Assembly (NCBI GenBank): GCA_024229515.1
Contig: JAAESI010000325.1
Location: forward strand, 1 to 64,000
Source of the DNA: Pseudomonadota bacterium
Lineage (GTDB): Bacteria > Myxococcota_A > UBA796 > UBA9615
Direction of reading: 5' to 3'
DNA length: 64,000 nucleotides
Shown here: one piece after another, positions 44,511 through 54,147 of the stretch
Layout: the number at the start of each line of letters is the position of its first letter
How positions within the stretch are numbered: the stretch's first letter is position 1
Translations under genes and position numbers: made by a program
Notes under the pieces: model-generated
Told to the model about the DNA's origin: nothing
Database searches by the model: none
Seen by the model: the letters and a program-made list of their open reading frames with translations, nothing else

Positions 44511-45329
44511 ATGAACCCCTGGCTGCTCCGCCTGGATCTGCCGGGGATCGGACCGGTGGCGGTCCAAAGCTACTTCTTCTTCCTCATCGTCGGCTGCGCG
44601 GTCGCGCTCGAAGTCGCGATCCGGGGAGCCCAGCGCAGCGGCGACGACCCCAAGGACGTCATTCGGATCTCGGTGCCCGCCATCGTCGCGGGGCTGATCG
44701 GCGCGCGCCTGGGGCACTTCATCTTCGTCGCCCCCGACGCGCTGAAGGCGGACCCGCTGGCGTTCCTGCGGGTGTGGGAAGGCGGCATGGTCTTCTACGG
44801 CGGCTTCCTCGGGGGCCTCGCTGTCGTCATCGCCGGGTGCCGCATCCACAAGCTGTCGCTGATCCGGTTCGGCGACGTGCTCGCGGGACCGGTGATGGTG
44901 GGCCTGGCGTTCGGGCGGTTGGGGTGCCTGAGCAACGGCTGCTGCTACGGCCGGCCGATCGACTGGGGCACCGGGATCGAGTGGCCCTGGGGGGTCACCT
45001 TCCTGCGCGGCGAAGTGCCCAGCGTGCTCCGCGGCATCCCCCTGCACCCCACCCAGGCGTACGCCGCGCTCAACGCGCTGGCGATCTACCTCGTGATCCG
45101 TTGGATTCGAGGCCGGCAGCGGTTCGAGGGCGAGGCGATGGGGCTCGTGTTCGTCGCCTACGGCCTCAGCCGGTCCGTCATCGAGCTGTTCCGGTTGGAC
45201 GTGCACAGGGCCTTCTGGTTCGAGGATCAGCTCGGCCAGGTGCTCTCGACATCGCAGGGGATCTCGATCCCGATCGTCGCGGTCGGCGTGTGGCTGCTGG
45301 TGCGGGGGAAGCGCCTCGGATCGATGTAG
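44511..45329 (+). CDS. lgt: Prolipoprotein diacylglyceryl transferase
   Basis: GARLGHFIF, GGMVFYGGFLGG, GRLGCLSNGCCYGRP, HPTQAYAALNAL. Confidence 0.95.
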   Translation: MNPWLLRLDLPGIGPVAVQSYFFFLIVGCAVALEVAIRGAQRSGDDPKDVIRISVPAIVAGLIGARLGHFIFVAPDALKADPLAFLRVWEGGMVFYGGFLGGLAVVIAGCRIHKLSLIRFGDVLAGPVMVGLAFGRLGCLSNGCCYGRPIDWGTGIEWPWGVTFLRGEVPSVLRGIPLHPTQAYAALNALAIYLVIRWIRGRQRFEGEAMGLVFVAYGLSRSVIELFRLDVHRAFWFEDQLGQVLSTSQGISIPIVAVGVWLLVRGKRLGSM

Positions 45330-45361
45330 GCTCCCGGGGCCATGCTTCCTGAGGAGGAGCC

Positions 45362-47500
45362 ATGACGACCCCAGAGCCCGATCTCGACGAACTCATCGAC
45401 CGGGCCAAGCCCAGTCTGCTCGTGTCCCTCGCCGCGGGCGTGATGGCGCTGCACGGCGTGCTCGCGATCGCCACCGGACTCCAGGGAGGGGTCGTGACGA
45501 TGGGTGGCTCGGGGTGGGTGACCTGGATCCCCCCGATCCTGCTCGGCGCGGCCGCCCTGAACATCGCGGGGGCCTACGCGATGGCCAAGTTCGTGCGCCG
45601 GGTCGGCTGGATGGCGCCGTTCGTGGCCGGCTTCCTGGCGTTGCTGTCGGGCGCCTGGTTCCTCATCGCCGCGTTCGGCCACGTGCTCTCCCCCGGCGCG
45701 CTCATCAACGCGATGTTCGCCCTCCCCTCTATCGCCCTGGTCCTCATCGCCCAGCCCAGCTGGCACCGCTGCGCCCAGGCCCGCAAGAAGCTCGCCGGTG
45801 AGCTCGGGGACGGCGCCGGCAGCGGCGGGGGCGGCGGCGGTCTGGTCGCCGTCGGAGTCACCCTCATCCTCGTCATCGGCGGGGGCGTGGCGGTGATGCA
45901 GGGGCTGTCGGTGGGGGATCCGCTGACCCTCGGCATCGTGCGCCGCGGCAGCGTCGACGAAGCGGCCGACTTCTTCCTCGCCAGCGAGATCGCCACCAAC
46001 CTCGAGCGGGCCGGCCTGACGCTGGTGATCGTGCCCGACCCCATCCCCTCGGACGCGCCCCTGGAGGCCGCCCTGCGAGCCGCCCGGGAGGAACGGGCGG
46101 GGCATGCCTTGATCTTGGACCTGAGCTCGCAGCAGATGCGCGAGGGGCTCGTCCCGGGGAACCAGCTGTACCTCGTGACGATGTCGGCGGAGGTGGCGAG
46201 CACGCGCCCGGGGTCCGAGGCGGTCTCCTTCGCCGCGCTCGAGTACGCCTACGAGTCGACCTCCCCCAGCGCGGCCATCCGCCAGACCTCCGAGCAGTGG
46301 GCGACGGCGCTGAACCCGTGGACGCTGGATGCGCTGTTCGCGCAGGAGAGCTTCGCCCCGGTGCTGGCGTACGAGGTCTCCTCCGGCAAGCTCGGCCAGG
46401 CGCGGCAGCTGTCGCAGCTTCAGCGGGGGGTCGGGGCCCGACACGAGCAGGAGCAGGAGTGGGCCGCGTACTGCACCGACGAGGCCGCTCGGCTGGCGAC
46501 GCTGGGGGAGACCGAACCGGGCGTCACCTGCCTGGAGGGCGCCTGCCGGGCGTGGTTCGCGGCGGGGGTCGCCGAGGACGGCCGGGTGGTCGTGCAGGAG
46601 TACACCCGCGAGCCGGTGTTCAAGATCCCGCCGTCGGTGAAGCCGGACTGGACCGAGCCCCCCGAGCGGCTCCTGCTGGTCGATCCCGAGGACCCGAGCA
46701 CGATCAAGACGCTGTTCGAGGCCAACAACCTGTACGACCTCGCCAAGGTCGACGTGGACGGGCGGTTCGCCATCGTCGAGGCGTTCGGCGCGGACAGCAT
46801 CGAGGGGCTCGTGCAGCTCGACCTGATCGACGACCGCGTCTCCAAGGTCGGCCTCCTGGCGCGCCGGCAGCGGACCCGCTGGTTCCAGCCCGGGATCGGC
46901 GGCGGCCCCACCGCCGTCAACGTGCGGAACGTCGGCACCGGCCTGCTGTGGCCCGATCGCGGGGTCGACATCCCCAACCTGGATCGAGTGCGGTGGACGC
47001 GCACCCCCGCCGGTCCACGGCTGCTGGGCCAGACCGGCCCGGAGGTTCGGCTCTACGACGAGGCCGGCACGCCCACGGGGCGGCTGGAGTTGGAGGGGCG
47101 GCTGAAGGCGGTGGAGCCGGACGGCGACTCGCTCCTCATCCTCGACGAGGCCCCCGGAGGGTGCCGCCTGATCGAGGCGGACGGACGCACCCTGCGTCGC
47201 AAGCGGGTCACCGCGATGCCGATCTGCCTCGGCGGGGCCCAGCGGCTGGACGACGGTCGGTGGGTCGGGGTCGCGCCGCTGAGCGCTGACGGCGACGTGC
47301 CCGGCGACGACGAGGTCGTGCTCTGGGACCCCGCCGCCGAGATGCTCCTGCCGCTGACGGCCAACGGGCGGAACGAGGAGGTCGTGCACCCGACGCTGGA
47401 CGGCAAGCGGGTCGTGTTCAACCGGCGGTTGAACGGCTGGCCCCAGCAGTTCGACACGAAGGTGTATCGGCGGCAGATCTGTTGGACCGACCTTCCCTGA
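45362..47500 (+). CDS. Membrane protein with C-terminal TolB-like beta-propeller region
   Basis: N-terminal TM segments, long periplasmic region, VVHPTLDGKRVVFNRRLNG; SD GAGGAG upstream of ATG. Confidence 0.65.
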   Translation: MTTPEPDLDELIDRAKPSLLVSLAAGVMALHGVLAIATGLQGGVVTMGGSGWVTWIPPILLGAAALNIAGAYAMAKFVRRVGWMAPFVAGFLALLSGAWFLIAAFGHVLSPGALINAMFALPSIALVLIAQPSWHRCAQARKKLAGELGDGAGSGGGGGGLVAVGVTLILVIGGGVAVMQGLSVGDPLTLGIVRRGSVDEAADFFLASEIATNLERAGLTLVIVPDPIPSDAPLEAALRAAREERAGHALILDLSSQQMREGLVPGNQLYLVTMSAEVASTRPGSEAVSFAALEYAYESTSPSAAIRQTSEQWATALNPWTLDALFAQESFAPVLAYEVSSGKLGQARQLSQLQRGVGARHEQEQEWAAYCTDEAARLATLGETEPGVTCLEGACRAWFAAGVAEDGRVVVQEYTREPVFKIPPSVKPDWTEPPERLLLVDPEDPSTIKTLFEANNLYDLAKVDVDGRFAIVEAFGADSIEGLVQLDLIDDRVSKVGLLARRQRTRWFQPGIGGGPTAVNVRNVGTGLLWPDRGVDIPNLDRVRWTRTPAGPRLLGQTGPEVRLYDEAGTPTGRLELEGRLKAVEPDGDSLLILDEAPGGCRLIEADGRTLRRKRVTAMPICLGGAQRLDDGRWVGVAPLSADGDVPGDDEVVLWDPAAEMLLPLTANGRNEEVVHPTLDGKRVVFNRRLNGWPQQFDTKVYRRQICWTDLP

Positions 47501-48518
47501 GGGGTCCCGGGCGGGGCGTCGCGGCGCTGGCCCTGCTGGCGCTGGCGTGTTCGCGTCCGGCGGATCCCCCGGCTCCCGAGCCACCACCGGTGCAGCCGGG
47601 GGTCCGGTTCGTCGAGCGGGTCTCCATCGCGGCCCAGTGGGAGTGCGATGGGCTGGTCGACTGCGCCGCCCCGTACGACCGCATGCTGCCTACCCTGGGC
47701 CGGGAGCCCCGCGACCGCGACGTGCTGTGGCAGGAGTTCCAGCGGGTCATCGACGGGCCGATCGAGCCCCGGACTCCGACCGGTCCCGCACAGCTGAGGG
47801 AGGCGATCCACACCGCCACCGGGGCCGACATCGCCCTCGCCAGGACCGCCTCCACCGAGGTCCGCGGACCGAGCGCCGACGGGTCGAACACGCCGAGTGG
47901 ACCGACATCAACCTGCTGTTCGAGGAGCCGCTGCTGGGGGCGTGGGACGCGTTCTACCGGGTGCCCTACGGCGACGGCCCCTTCCCCGCCGCCATCGGCT
48001 TGCACGGCCACGGCGACAGCCCCGAGTGGATGATGGAGCGGCCAGGGGCGATGGAGCTGACGCGGCGCGGGTTCGCCGTGGTCGTACCGCGGCTGCTGCT
48101 GTTCAAGGACCGCGACAGCGAGTCCCGCATCGCCTGGGAGTTCCTCGCCGCCGGCACCAGCGTGATGGCGACGAGGCTGGCCGAAGGGGTGCTGATCCAG
48201 AAGTGGCTGCGCCAGCGGTCGGAGGTCGACCCGGCGCGCGTCGGCCTCGGGACCCACTCCGGCGGGGGAGGCAGCGGCGCGCTCCTGCCGTGGATCGCCG
48301 AGGGGTTCGACTTCCTCCTGATGGACCTGGAGACGGACTACGACTCGTGGAATCCGGAGTTCGATCGAATCGCGGAGGAGACGGTTCCGGCGCTGACGCC
48401 CTGGCGCGAGGCGATTCACGACCCCGCGACCTACCCGGCGCTCCGGGTGCTGTACGACAGCGACGCGCACGAGGCCGCCGCCGAGGTGGAGGTCATCACC
48501 GTGCGGTGGACCGACTGA
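47482..48518 (+). pseudogene. Lipoprotein alpha/beta-hydrolase (dienelactone-hydrolase-like); frame broken at 47881-47883
   Basis: ALLALACSRPADPP lipobox; VEHAEWTDINLLFEEPLLGAWDAFYRVPYGDGPFPAAIGLHGHGD...GLGTHSGGGGSGALL in the second frame. Confidence 0.7.
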
Positions 48519-48522
48519 CGGG

Positions 48523-49659
48523 TCACCAGCCCGGCCTTAGCCGGCCCCGCTTCTTCCGCTTCCGTTCCCACTCCCGATCGTCGATCAGGCGAGGCTCGTC
48601 GGACTCCTCCGGCTCGGGCTTCGGCTTCGGCTTCGGCTTCTTGGTCCGCTTCCGCTTCCGCTTCCTCCGCTTCGGCGGTTTGACCTCCTCGCAGGGGAGC
48701 TGAACCACCCTCGGCGGCGCCTCCAGGCCGGCCTGCCACCAGGCATCCACCTCCTGGACCGACCACCTCCGCAGCTCCTTCCACCCGACCCCGTCGCGGT
48801 GCGACGCCACCATCGACCAACCGTCGGTGCAGATCCGGTGCTCCCCGTGGCGGCCCGTCCAGTACATCGGGATGTGGCGGGTCAGGTAGCGCGCCCGCAC
48901 CGAGGCGGTCGGGAAGCCCCACCGGTTGTCCTCACCGATCCCGGCGATCGCCGCCATCGGGTCGACCGCGTCCACGAACGGCTGCGTGCTGCTGGTGCGG
49001 CTCCCGTGGTGGGGGACCTTCATCACCGTCGAACGCAGCGGCTCCACCAGCAGCCCCTGCTCGCCCTCCGCCTCCAGGTCGCCCGTCATCAGGAACGAGA
49101 CCCGGCCCAGCGCCAGCCGGAGCACGATCGAGCGGTCGTTGGGGTGCTTGGGCGGGTCCCCGCCCGGGCTCGGGTGCAGCACCCGGAGCTCGCCCGGAGC
49201 GGCGACGGTGGGCACGTCGCCGGCTTCGATCTGCTTCACCGGCACCCCCCGACGCTCGGCCGCGGTCACCAACCGGCGCATCCGCCCCGTCATGCGCCGG
49301 TGCCCCGGGATCCAGAGCTCGCCGACCGACAGCTCCTCGACCACCGCCACCAGACCCTCGGTGTGATCGGCGTCTCCGTGAGTCGCGAGCACGAGGTCGA
49401 GGTGCTCGATCGCCTCGGCTCGCAAAGCCGGCAGCAGCCGGGACTGCCCGACGTCCCACAGCCCCATCGGGTCCCCGCCCCCGTCGATCAGCCAGCGCTG
49501 GCCGTCGGGCCAGGTGACCAGCCACGCGTCCCCCTGCCCCACGTCCAGGCCGCGCACGCACAGCGTCGTGGGGGCGAACCCAGGATCCGGAGCCCGCGCC
49601 AACCCCAGCAGCAGGCCTGCCGCGAGCGCCGCGCACACGACCGCCGCGAGCTTCCTCAT
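48523..49659 (-). CDS. ComEC-type MBL-fold hydrolase with basic C-terminal tail
   Basis: LDVGQGDAWLVTWPDGQRWLIDGGGDP, LATHGDADHTEGL, MTGDLEAEGEQGLL, KVPHHGSRTSS; tail KPPKRRKRKRKRTKKPKPKPKPEPEE. Confidence 0.9.
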   Translation of the reverse strand: MRKLAAVVCAALAAGLLLGLARAPDPGFAPTTLCVRGLDVGQGDAWLVTWPDGQRWLIDGGGDPMGLWDVGQSRLLPALRAEAIEHLDLVLATHGDADHTEGLVAVVEELSVGELWIPGHRRMTGRMRRLVTAAERRGVPVKQIEAGDVPTVAAPGELRVLHPSPGGDPPKHPNDRSIVLRLALGRVSFLMTGDLEAEGEQGLLVEPLRSTVMKVPHHGSRTSSTQPFVDAVDPMAAIAGIGEDNRWGFPTASVRARYLTRHIPMYWTGRHGEHRICTDGWSMVASHRDGVGWKELRRWSVQEVDAWWQAGLEAPPRVVQLPCEEVKPPKRRKRKRKRTKKPKPKPKPEPEESDEPRLIDDREWERKRKKRGRLRPGW

Positions 49660-51179
49660 CGCTCCTCCGGGGGGGCCCACGCCAGCAGCACCGCGCCGGC
49701 CGCGAGGTAGGCCCCCGCCACCGTCGACGGCCCGGGGCGCCACGCGATCATCGGCGACAGCTCCGGGCGGGCGAGCACGTCGACGAGGGCGAGGCCCAGC
49801 TCCGCGATCCCTGCCGCCAGCCGAACGAACGGCACCCCCAGGCTCGGCTCGATCACCGCCAAAGCAGCTCCGAACAGCAGCACCGGCACCGTCGCCGCGC
49901 CAAGCACGGGCACGACCACCGGGTTGGCCCACACCCCCGCCGCCGGCACCGATCCCCACACTCGGCCGATCAGCGGGGCGGTCGCGGCGGTCGCGACCGT
50001 GGACGCCACCAAGGCCTGCAGCACGCGGCGCACGTACCAGCCGCCGCGGCCGCCGCCCGAACCGATGCCGGGGACGAACCAGATCAGGCCGGCGACCGAC
50101 GCCACCGACAGCTGGAAGCCCAGCTGCCCCACCGACGGGGGGTCGGTCCACCCCACCACGATCACCGCCGCCGCCAGCGCGTTGCCGGACGAGGGGGCGC
50201 GGTCGGCGAGCGAGGCGGCGCAGACGCAGGCCAGCATCACCAGCGCGCGGCGGGCCGAGATCGGCGCCCCCGCGAGGACCACGTACGCGGCCGCGCCCGC
50301 CAGCGCGAGCACCGCCGCGGCCCGATCGGGGTGCCCCTCCAGCTTCCACCGCAGCGGCCACGGGCCCCGCCGCAGCAGCGGACGGAGGCCTGCCAGCAGC
50401 GCCGCGTAGAAGCAGCCCACGTGCAGCCCTGAGATCGCCACCAGGTGCGCGGTCCCGGTCCGGGCGAAGGCCTGGCGGAGCCGCGGACCGACACCCCGAC
50501 GATCACCCAACGCGAGCGCCCGCAGCAGCCCCCGCGTCCGCGGGGTCGCGCCCCGCTCGACGGCCGTCCCGACCCGCGTTCGAGCCCCCTCCAGGGCCAG
50601 ATCCCCGCGGTCCCGCCAGCCCGCCGACGCCGGCCCCGCGAGCACCGGCGGACCGGCCCCTCCGGGGAGAACGCACGCATGTCCCGGTTTCCACACCGAC
50701 AGCACGCGCCGCCCGCGCCGCCCGACCCGCAGCCGACCCCGCAGCAGGAGCACGTCCCCCCGCCGGACCGGACCCGCCGTCCACCCGGCGGCCCGCACCT
50801 CCGCTCGGAGCCGCCCCGTCCACGCCCCCGTCTCACCGCCCGAAGACGACATCACCTCGACCACGAGGCGGTCGACGGGGGCATCGGCGGCGCGCACCAC
50901 GCGCACGGTCCACCACCGGCCGTCGGGGGTTGGCTCGGGCGCCCCCGCGACCCCTCGGCCCGCGCCCAGCGCGACCACGGCCAACCCCAGCAGGAGCGAG
51001 CGGCGGGCCCCCGTGCACGCCGCTGCGCCCAGGCCCGCGAGGGCGGCGACGCCGAGCCAGGGAGTGGCTCCCCCGCCGAGCACCGGCCCCACCGCGAGGC
51101 CCGCCGCGAGCGCGGCTGCCGCGGGCACCAGGGGCGCTTGTTCGAAGTCGACAACGGACACGCGCGTACGCCGAAGCAT
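49656..51179 (-). CDS. ComEC/Rec2 competence-domain membrane protein
   Basis: LRQAFARTGTAHLVAISGLHVGCFYAALL, ISARRALVMLACV, LGFQLSVASVAGLIWF. Confidence 0.92.
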   Translation of the reverse strand: MLRRTRVSVVDFEQAPLVPAAAALAAGLAVGPVLGGGATPWLGVAALAGLGAAACTGARRSLLLGLAVVALGAGRGVAGAPEPTPDGRWWTVRVVRAADAPVDRLVVEVMSSSGGETGAWTGRLRAEVRAAGWTAGPVRRGDVLLLRGRLRVGRRGRRVLSVWKPGHACVLPGGAGPPVLAGPASAGWRDRGDLALEGARTRVGTAVERGATPRTRGLLRALALGDRRGVGPRLRQAFARTGTAHLVAISGLHVGCFYAALLAGLRPLLRRGPWPLRWKLEGHPDRAAAVLALAGAAAYVVLAGAPISARRALVMLACVCAASLADRAPSSGNALAAAVIVVGWTDPPSVGQLGFQLSVASVAGLIWFVPGIGSGGGRGGWYVRRVLQALVASTVATAATAPLIGRVWGSVPAAGVWANPVVVPVLGAATVPVLLFGAALAVIEPSLGVPFVRLAAGIAELGLALVDVLARPELSPMIAWRPGPSTVAGAYLAAGAVLLAWAPPEER

Positions 51180-51236
51180 AGGCCGTGCCAGTCCCCAACC
51201 CTTTGAAATCAGGAGGTTCCTATGTTGATGCGCCCG

Positions 51237-51280
51237 GGATCGTCCGTCCGGGATCGTCCGGGATCGTCCGGGATCGTCCG
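51237..51280. repeat. Decamer tandem repeat GGATCGTCCG
   Basis: Copies at 51237-51246, 51251-51260, 51261-51270 and 51271-51280, with TCCG between copies 1 and 2. Confidence 0.9.
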
Positions 51281-51282
51281 GG

Positions 51283-52092
51283 CTAGGGATCCTCGCGGAA
51301 CAGCCGCCGGTAGTTGTCCTCGAACTGCTCCGTCACCGCCTCGATCGGCTCGCCCCACAGCTCCGAACTCAGCTCCGCGGTGACCTTCACGGACGCGGGC
51401 TCGTTCGTGGGGAGGGCGTCCCGATCGGGGCTGAGGTAGGGGCAGTCGGTCTCCAGCAGCAGCTGGCTGCGAGGCGCCTTGCGGAGCATCGCCTGGAAGC
51501 TCTCGGCCTTGCGGGCGTGCGCGGGGATCGACAGGAAGTACCCCGCCTGGGCGATCCGCACGGCCAGCTTCACGCGGCTCCCGAAGCAGTGAAAGTCGGC
51601 CCGCTCGACCCCCATCTCCTGGAGGACCTCGAAGGCCCGCCGCTCCCGCTTACGGGTGTGGATGATGATCGGCTTGTCGGCGTCCAACGCGAGCTGCACG
51701 AACATGCGGAAAACCTGCTCCTGACGCTCCCAGAAGGCCTCGGGGACCCAGTGACCGTCCAGGCCGATCTCCCCCACCGCGATGGCTTCATCGGCGTGAT
51801 CGCGGATCCACGAGGCTGCCTCCTCCGCCGTCGCCGCGCTCGCGGTACGCGGGTACTCGACGCCCGCCGCGAGCATCTCCGGGAGCACCGCATCGACCGG
51901 GTACAGCCCGTACGCGGGGCGCACCAGATCGACGTCGGACGCCAGGGCCTGCACCGCCTCGTTGTCTTCCTGGTTCAGGCCGTTGGAGATCACCGACGTC
52001 AGCCCCGCGGCCCGGGCACGCTCGATGGCGCCGTCGATTCGGGGGACCAGCTTGGGGTGCGTCAGGTGCGCGTGAACGTCGAACAGGCCCAC
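51283..52092 (-). CDS. TatD-family metal-dependent hydrolase
   Basis: MGLFDVHAHLTHPKL, AVGEIGLDGHW, PIIIHTRKRERRAFEVL, LLLETDCPYLSP. Confidence 0.93.
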   Translation of the reverse strand: MGLFDVHAHLTHPKLVPRIDGAIERARAAGLTSVISNGLNQEDNEAVQALASDVDLVRPAYGLYPVDAVLPEMLAAGVEYPRTASAATAEEAASWIRDHADEAIAVGEIGLDGHWVPEAFWERQEQVFRMFVQLALDADKPIIIHTRKRERRAFEVLQEMGVERADFHCFGSRVKLAVRIAQAGYFLSIPAHARKAESFQAMLRKAPRSQLLLETDCPYLSPDRDALPTNEPASVKVTAELSSELWGEPIEAVTEQFEDNYRRLFREDP

Positions 52093-52096
52093 GGGC

Positions 52097-53101
52097 TCAG
52101 TGCTTCTTCATGTGCTCGAGGATGGCGAAGTAGTCCATCTCCGGCGGCTTCGGGGGGTCGTACCGCCGCTCGTCCGCGAGATCGACGAACCGCTGCACGC
52201 AGGCCCACACCACCTCCCGGGTCTGCGGCGGGGTGTCCTCCTCGTCCTGCACCGCCATGCCCAGTTCCTGCATCGCGTGGGCGGGCAGGTGGCCGCGCCG
52301 GACGACGTCCTGGAACAGGTTGGCGAGCTCTTCGGGGGTGTGCTGATCCGCCTCCAGGAAGGCCTGCGTCACCGTGATCACCGAGCGCGCATCCAGGTGC
52401 CCGTCGGCGAACAGCACGAGCGCGGCCTGGAAGTAGTTGAACACCGGCACGACCCGGCTCCCGAACGGCCCGAAGAAGGCCGGCGGGGTGCTCTTGTCGA
52501 GCATGATGAAGACGCGCTCGACCGCGTCGCTGCGGGCGAACTCCAGCGTGCGGAGGCTGCGGTGGCAGGCCTCGATGGCGTCGGCGTAGGCGCCCACCGC
52601 CTTCATCACGCGGACCATCTCCTGGTCGTCGACCCGCCCCGCCACGATGTCGGCGTACAGGGAGTAGATGAACGCATCCGCCTCGGCGTCGTCGCCGAAC
52701 AGCGTCTCCTTCACCTCCTGCGAGATCTTCGTCCGCGAGCGGAGCAGCAGCGGCAGCTTGTATCCGACCTGATCCCGGATGGCCCGGAAGCGGCCGCGCC
52801 GGATGTTCTTCCACTGCGGCTTGAGGTGGAACTCGTGCCACGTGATGCCATCCAGGGCGAGCTTCTCCTCCAACACCTTCCGCATCTGGGTGGGCGATCC
52901 GGAGACGATGGTTACGCGGGCGGGGGAGAAGCCGGCGGTCTCGCTGCTGAGCTCCCGCAGGAGCGCCGCCGCGCCGGGCACGTTGACCTTCTCCTCCGCC
53001 GATTCGAAGGCGATCTTCACCATCCGGCTGAGCTTCTCGAACCGGGTGTCCAGGTACGTCTTGTCCAGGTCCCAGCGGTAGACGTGGCCCCACTCGCTCA
53101 T
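52097..53101 (-). CDS. App1/DUF2183-like HAD phosphatase
   Basis: YRWDLDKTYLDT, TIVSGSPTQMRKVLEEKL, KTKISQEV-like SRTKISQEVKETLFGDDAEADAFIYSLYADI. Confidence 0.7.
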   Translation of the reverse strand: MSEWGHVYRWDLDKTYLDTRFEKLSRMVKIAFESAEEKVNVPGAAALLRELSSETAGFSPARVTIVSGSPTQMRKVLEEKLALDGITWHEFHLKPQWKNIRRGRFRAIRDQVGYKLPLLLRSRTKISQEVKETLFGDDAEADAFIYSLYADIVAGRVDDQEMVRVMKAVGAYADAIEACHRSLRTLEFARSDAVERVFIMLDKSTPPAFFGPFGSRVVPVFNYFQAALVLFADGHLDARSVITVTQAFLEADQHTPEELANLFQDVVRRGHLPAHAMQELGMAVQDEEDTPPQTREVVWACVQRFVDLADERRYDPPKPPEMDYFAILEHMKKH

Positions 53102-54147
53102 GAGCCCACCTCCTCTTCCTCGGGGACGGGGAGCCGGGCCACGGCACGCTCGACCGTGCGCACCATGTCCGACCGGGCCGCCTTCGCCGCGACCTTGCAG
53201 GCGTTGGCGATGGCGCCGCTGCGGCTGCGTCCATGAGCCTTGATGACGGGCTGGCAGAAGCCGAGGATCGGCGCGCCGCCGTACGACTCCCAGTCCATCA
53301 CCGCCTCGATCTGCTTGATGCCGGAGGACAGCATCGTCAGCCCGAGGCGCCACAGGAACTTCCGGGCGTAGGCGTCCGAGGCGAGGTCCGCGATGACCTC
53401 CCCGATCCCCTCCAGCATCTTCAGCACGACGTTGCCGATGAAGCCCCCGGTGACGACGACGTCCACCGATCCACGGGGAATGTCGAGCCCCTCCACGTTG
53501 CCCGCGAACTCGATCTCTCCCAGCTCCGCGAGCACCGCGTGAGCGGCGACCACCTCCGGCGGCCCCTTGTGGGACTCGGTGCCGTTGCTCAGGAGCGCCA
53601 CCCGCGGCCGGTCGTTGCCCGAGATCGCGGCGGCGTAGGCCGAACCCATGATCGCGAACGTCACCAGGTCCCGGGACGAGACGTTCAGCGTCGCTCCCAC
53701 GTCCAACAGCAGCGCGAACGGATCCCCGTGGGGGCCGTGCCGCTGCTCGGTCGGCGTCACCGCCGCCAGCGCCGCGCGCCTCACCCCGGGGATCCTCCCC
53801 AGCCGGCGCGCCGCCGCGAGGATGGCGGCACCGGTCGAGCCGGCGGTGACGACGGCGGAGGCCCGCCCCTCCGCGACCAGCTCGCAGGCTTCCGCAATCG
53901 ACACGTCCGGATGCGCCGCGAGCGCCTCCCGAGGCACGTCTTCGGGACCCACGAAGTGGGGGGTGTGCCGCACGCTCAGGCGCGCGGGGTCGTAGGTCAT
54001 GGAGTCCAGCAGCGGCCCGATCTGGGCCGCGTCGCCGACGAGGATGGTGTGCAGGTCGGGCCGCTCGATCGAGAGCGCGGCAGCACCGGCGACTGCCTCC
54101 TGAGGCCCGTGATCGCCGCCCATGCAGTCCAGGGCGATGGTCGTCAT
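53098..54147 (-). CDS. plsX: Phosphate acyltransferase PlsX
   Basis: MTTIALDCMGGDHGPQEAVAGA, TAGSTGAAILAAARRLGRIPGVRRAAL, LDVGATLNVSSRDLVTFAIMGSAYA. Confidence 0.95.
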   Translation of the reverse strand: MTTIALDCMGGDHGPQEAVAGAAALSIERPDLHTILVGDAAQIGPLLDSMTYDPARLSVRHTPHFVGPEDVPREALAAHPDVSIAEACELVAEGRASAVVTAGSTGAAILAAARRLGRIPGVRRAALAAVTPTEQRHGPHGDPFALLLDVGATLNVSSRDLVTFAIMGSAYAAAISGNDRPRVALLSNGTESHKGPPEVVAAHAVLAELGEIEFAGNVEGLDIPRGSVDVVVTGGFIGNVVLKMLEGIGEVIADLASDAYARKFLWRLGLTMLSSGIKQIEAVMDWESYGGAPILGFCQPVIKAHGRSRSGAIANACKVAAKAARSDMVRTVERAVARLPVPEEEEVGS

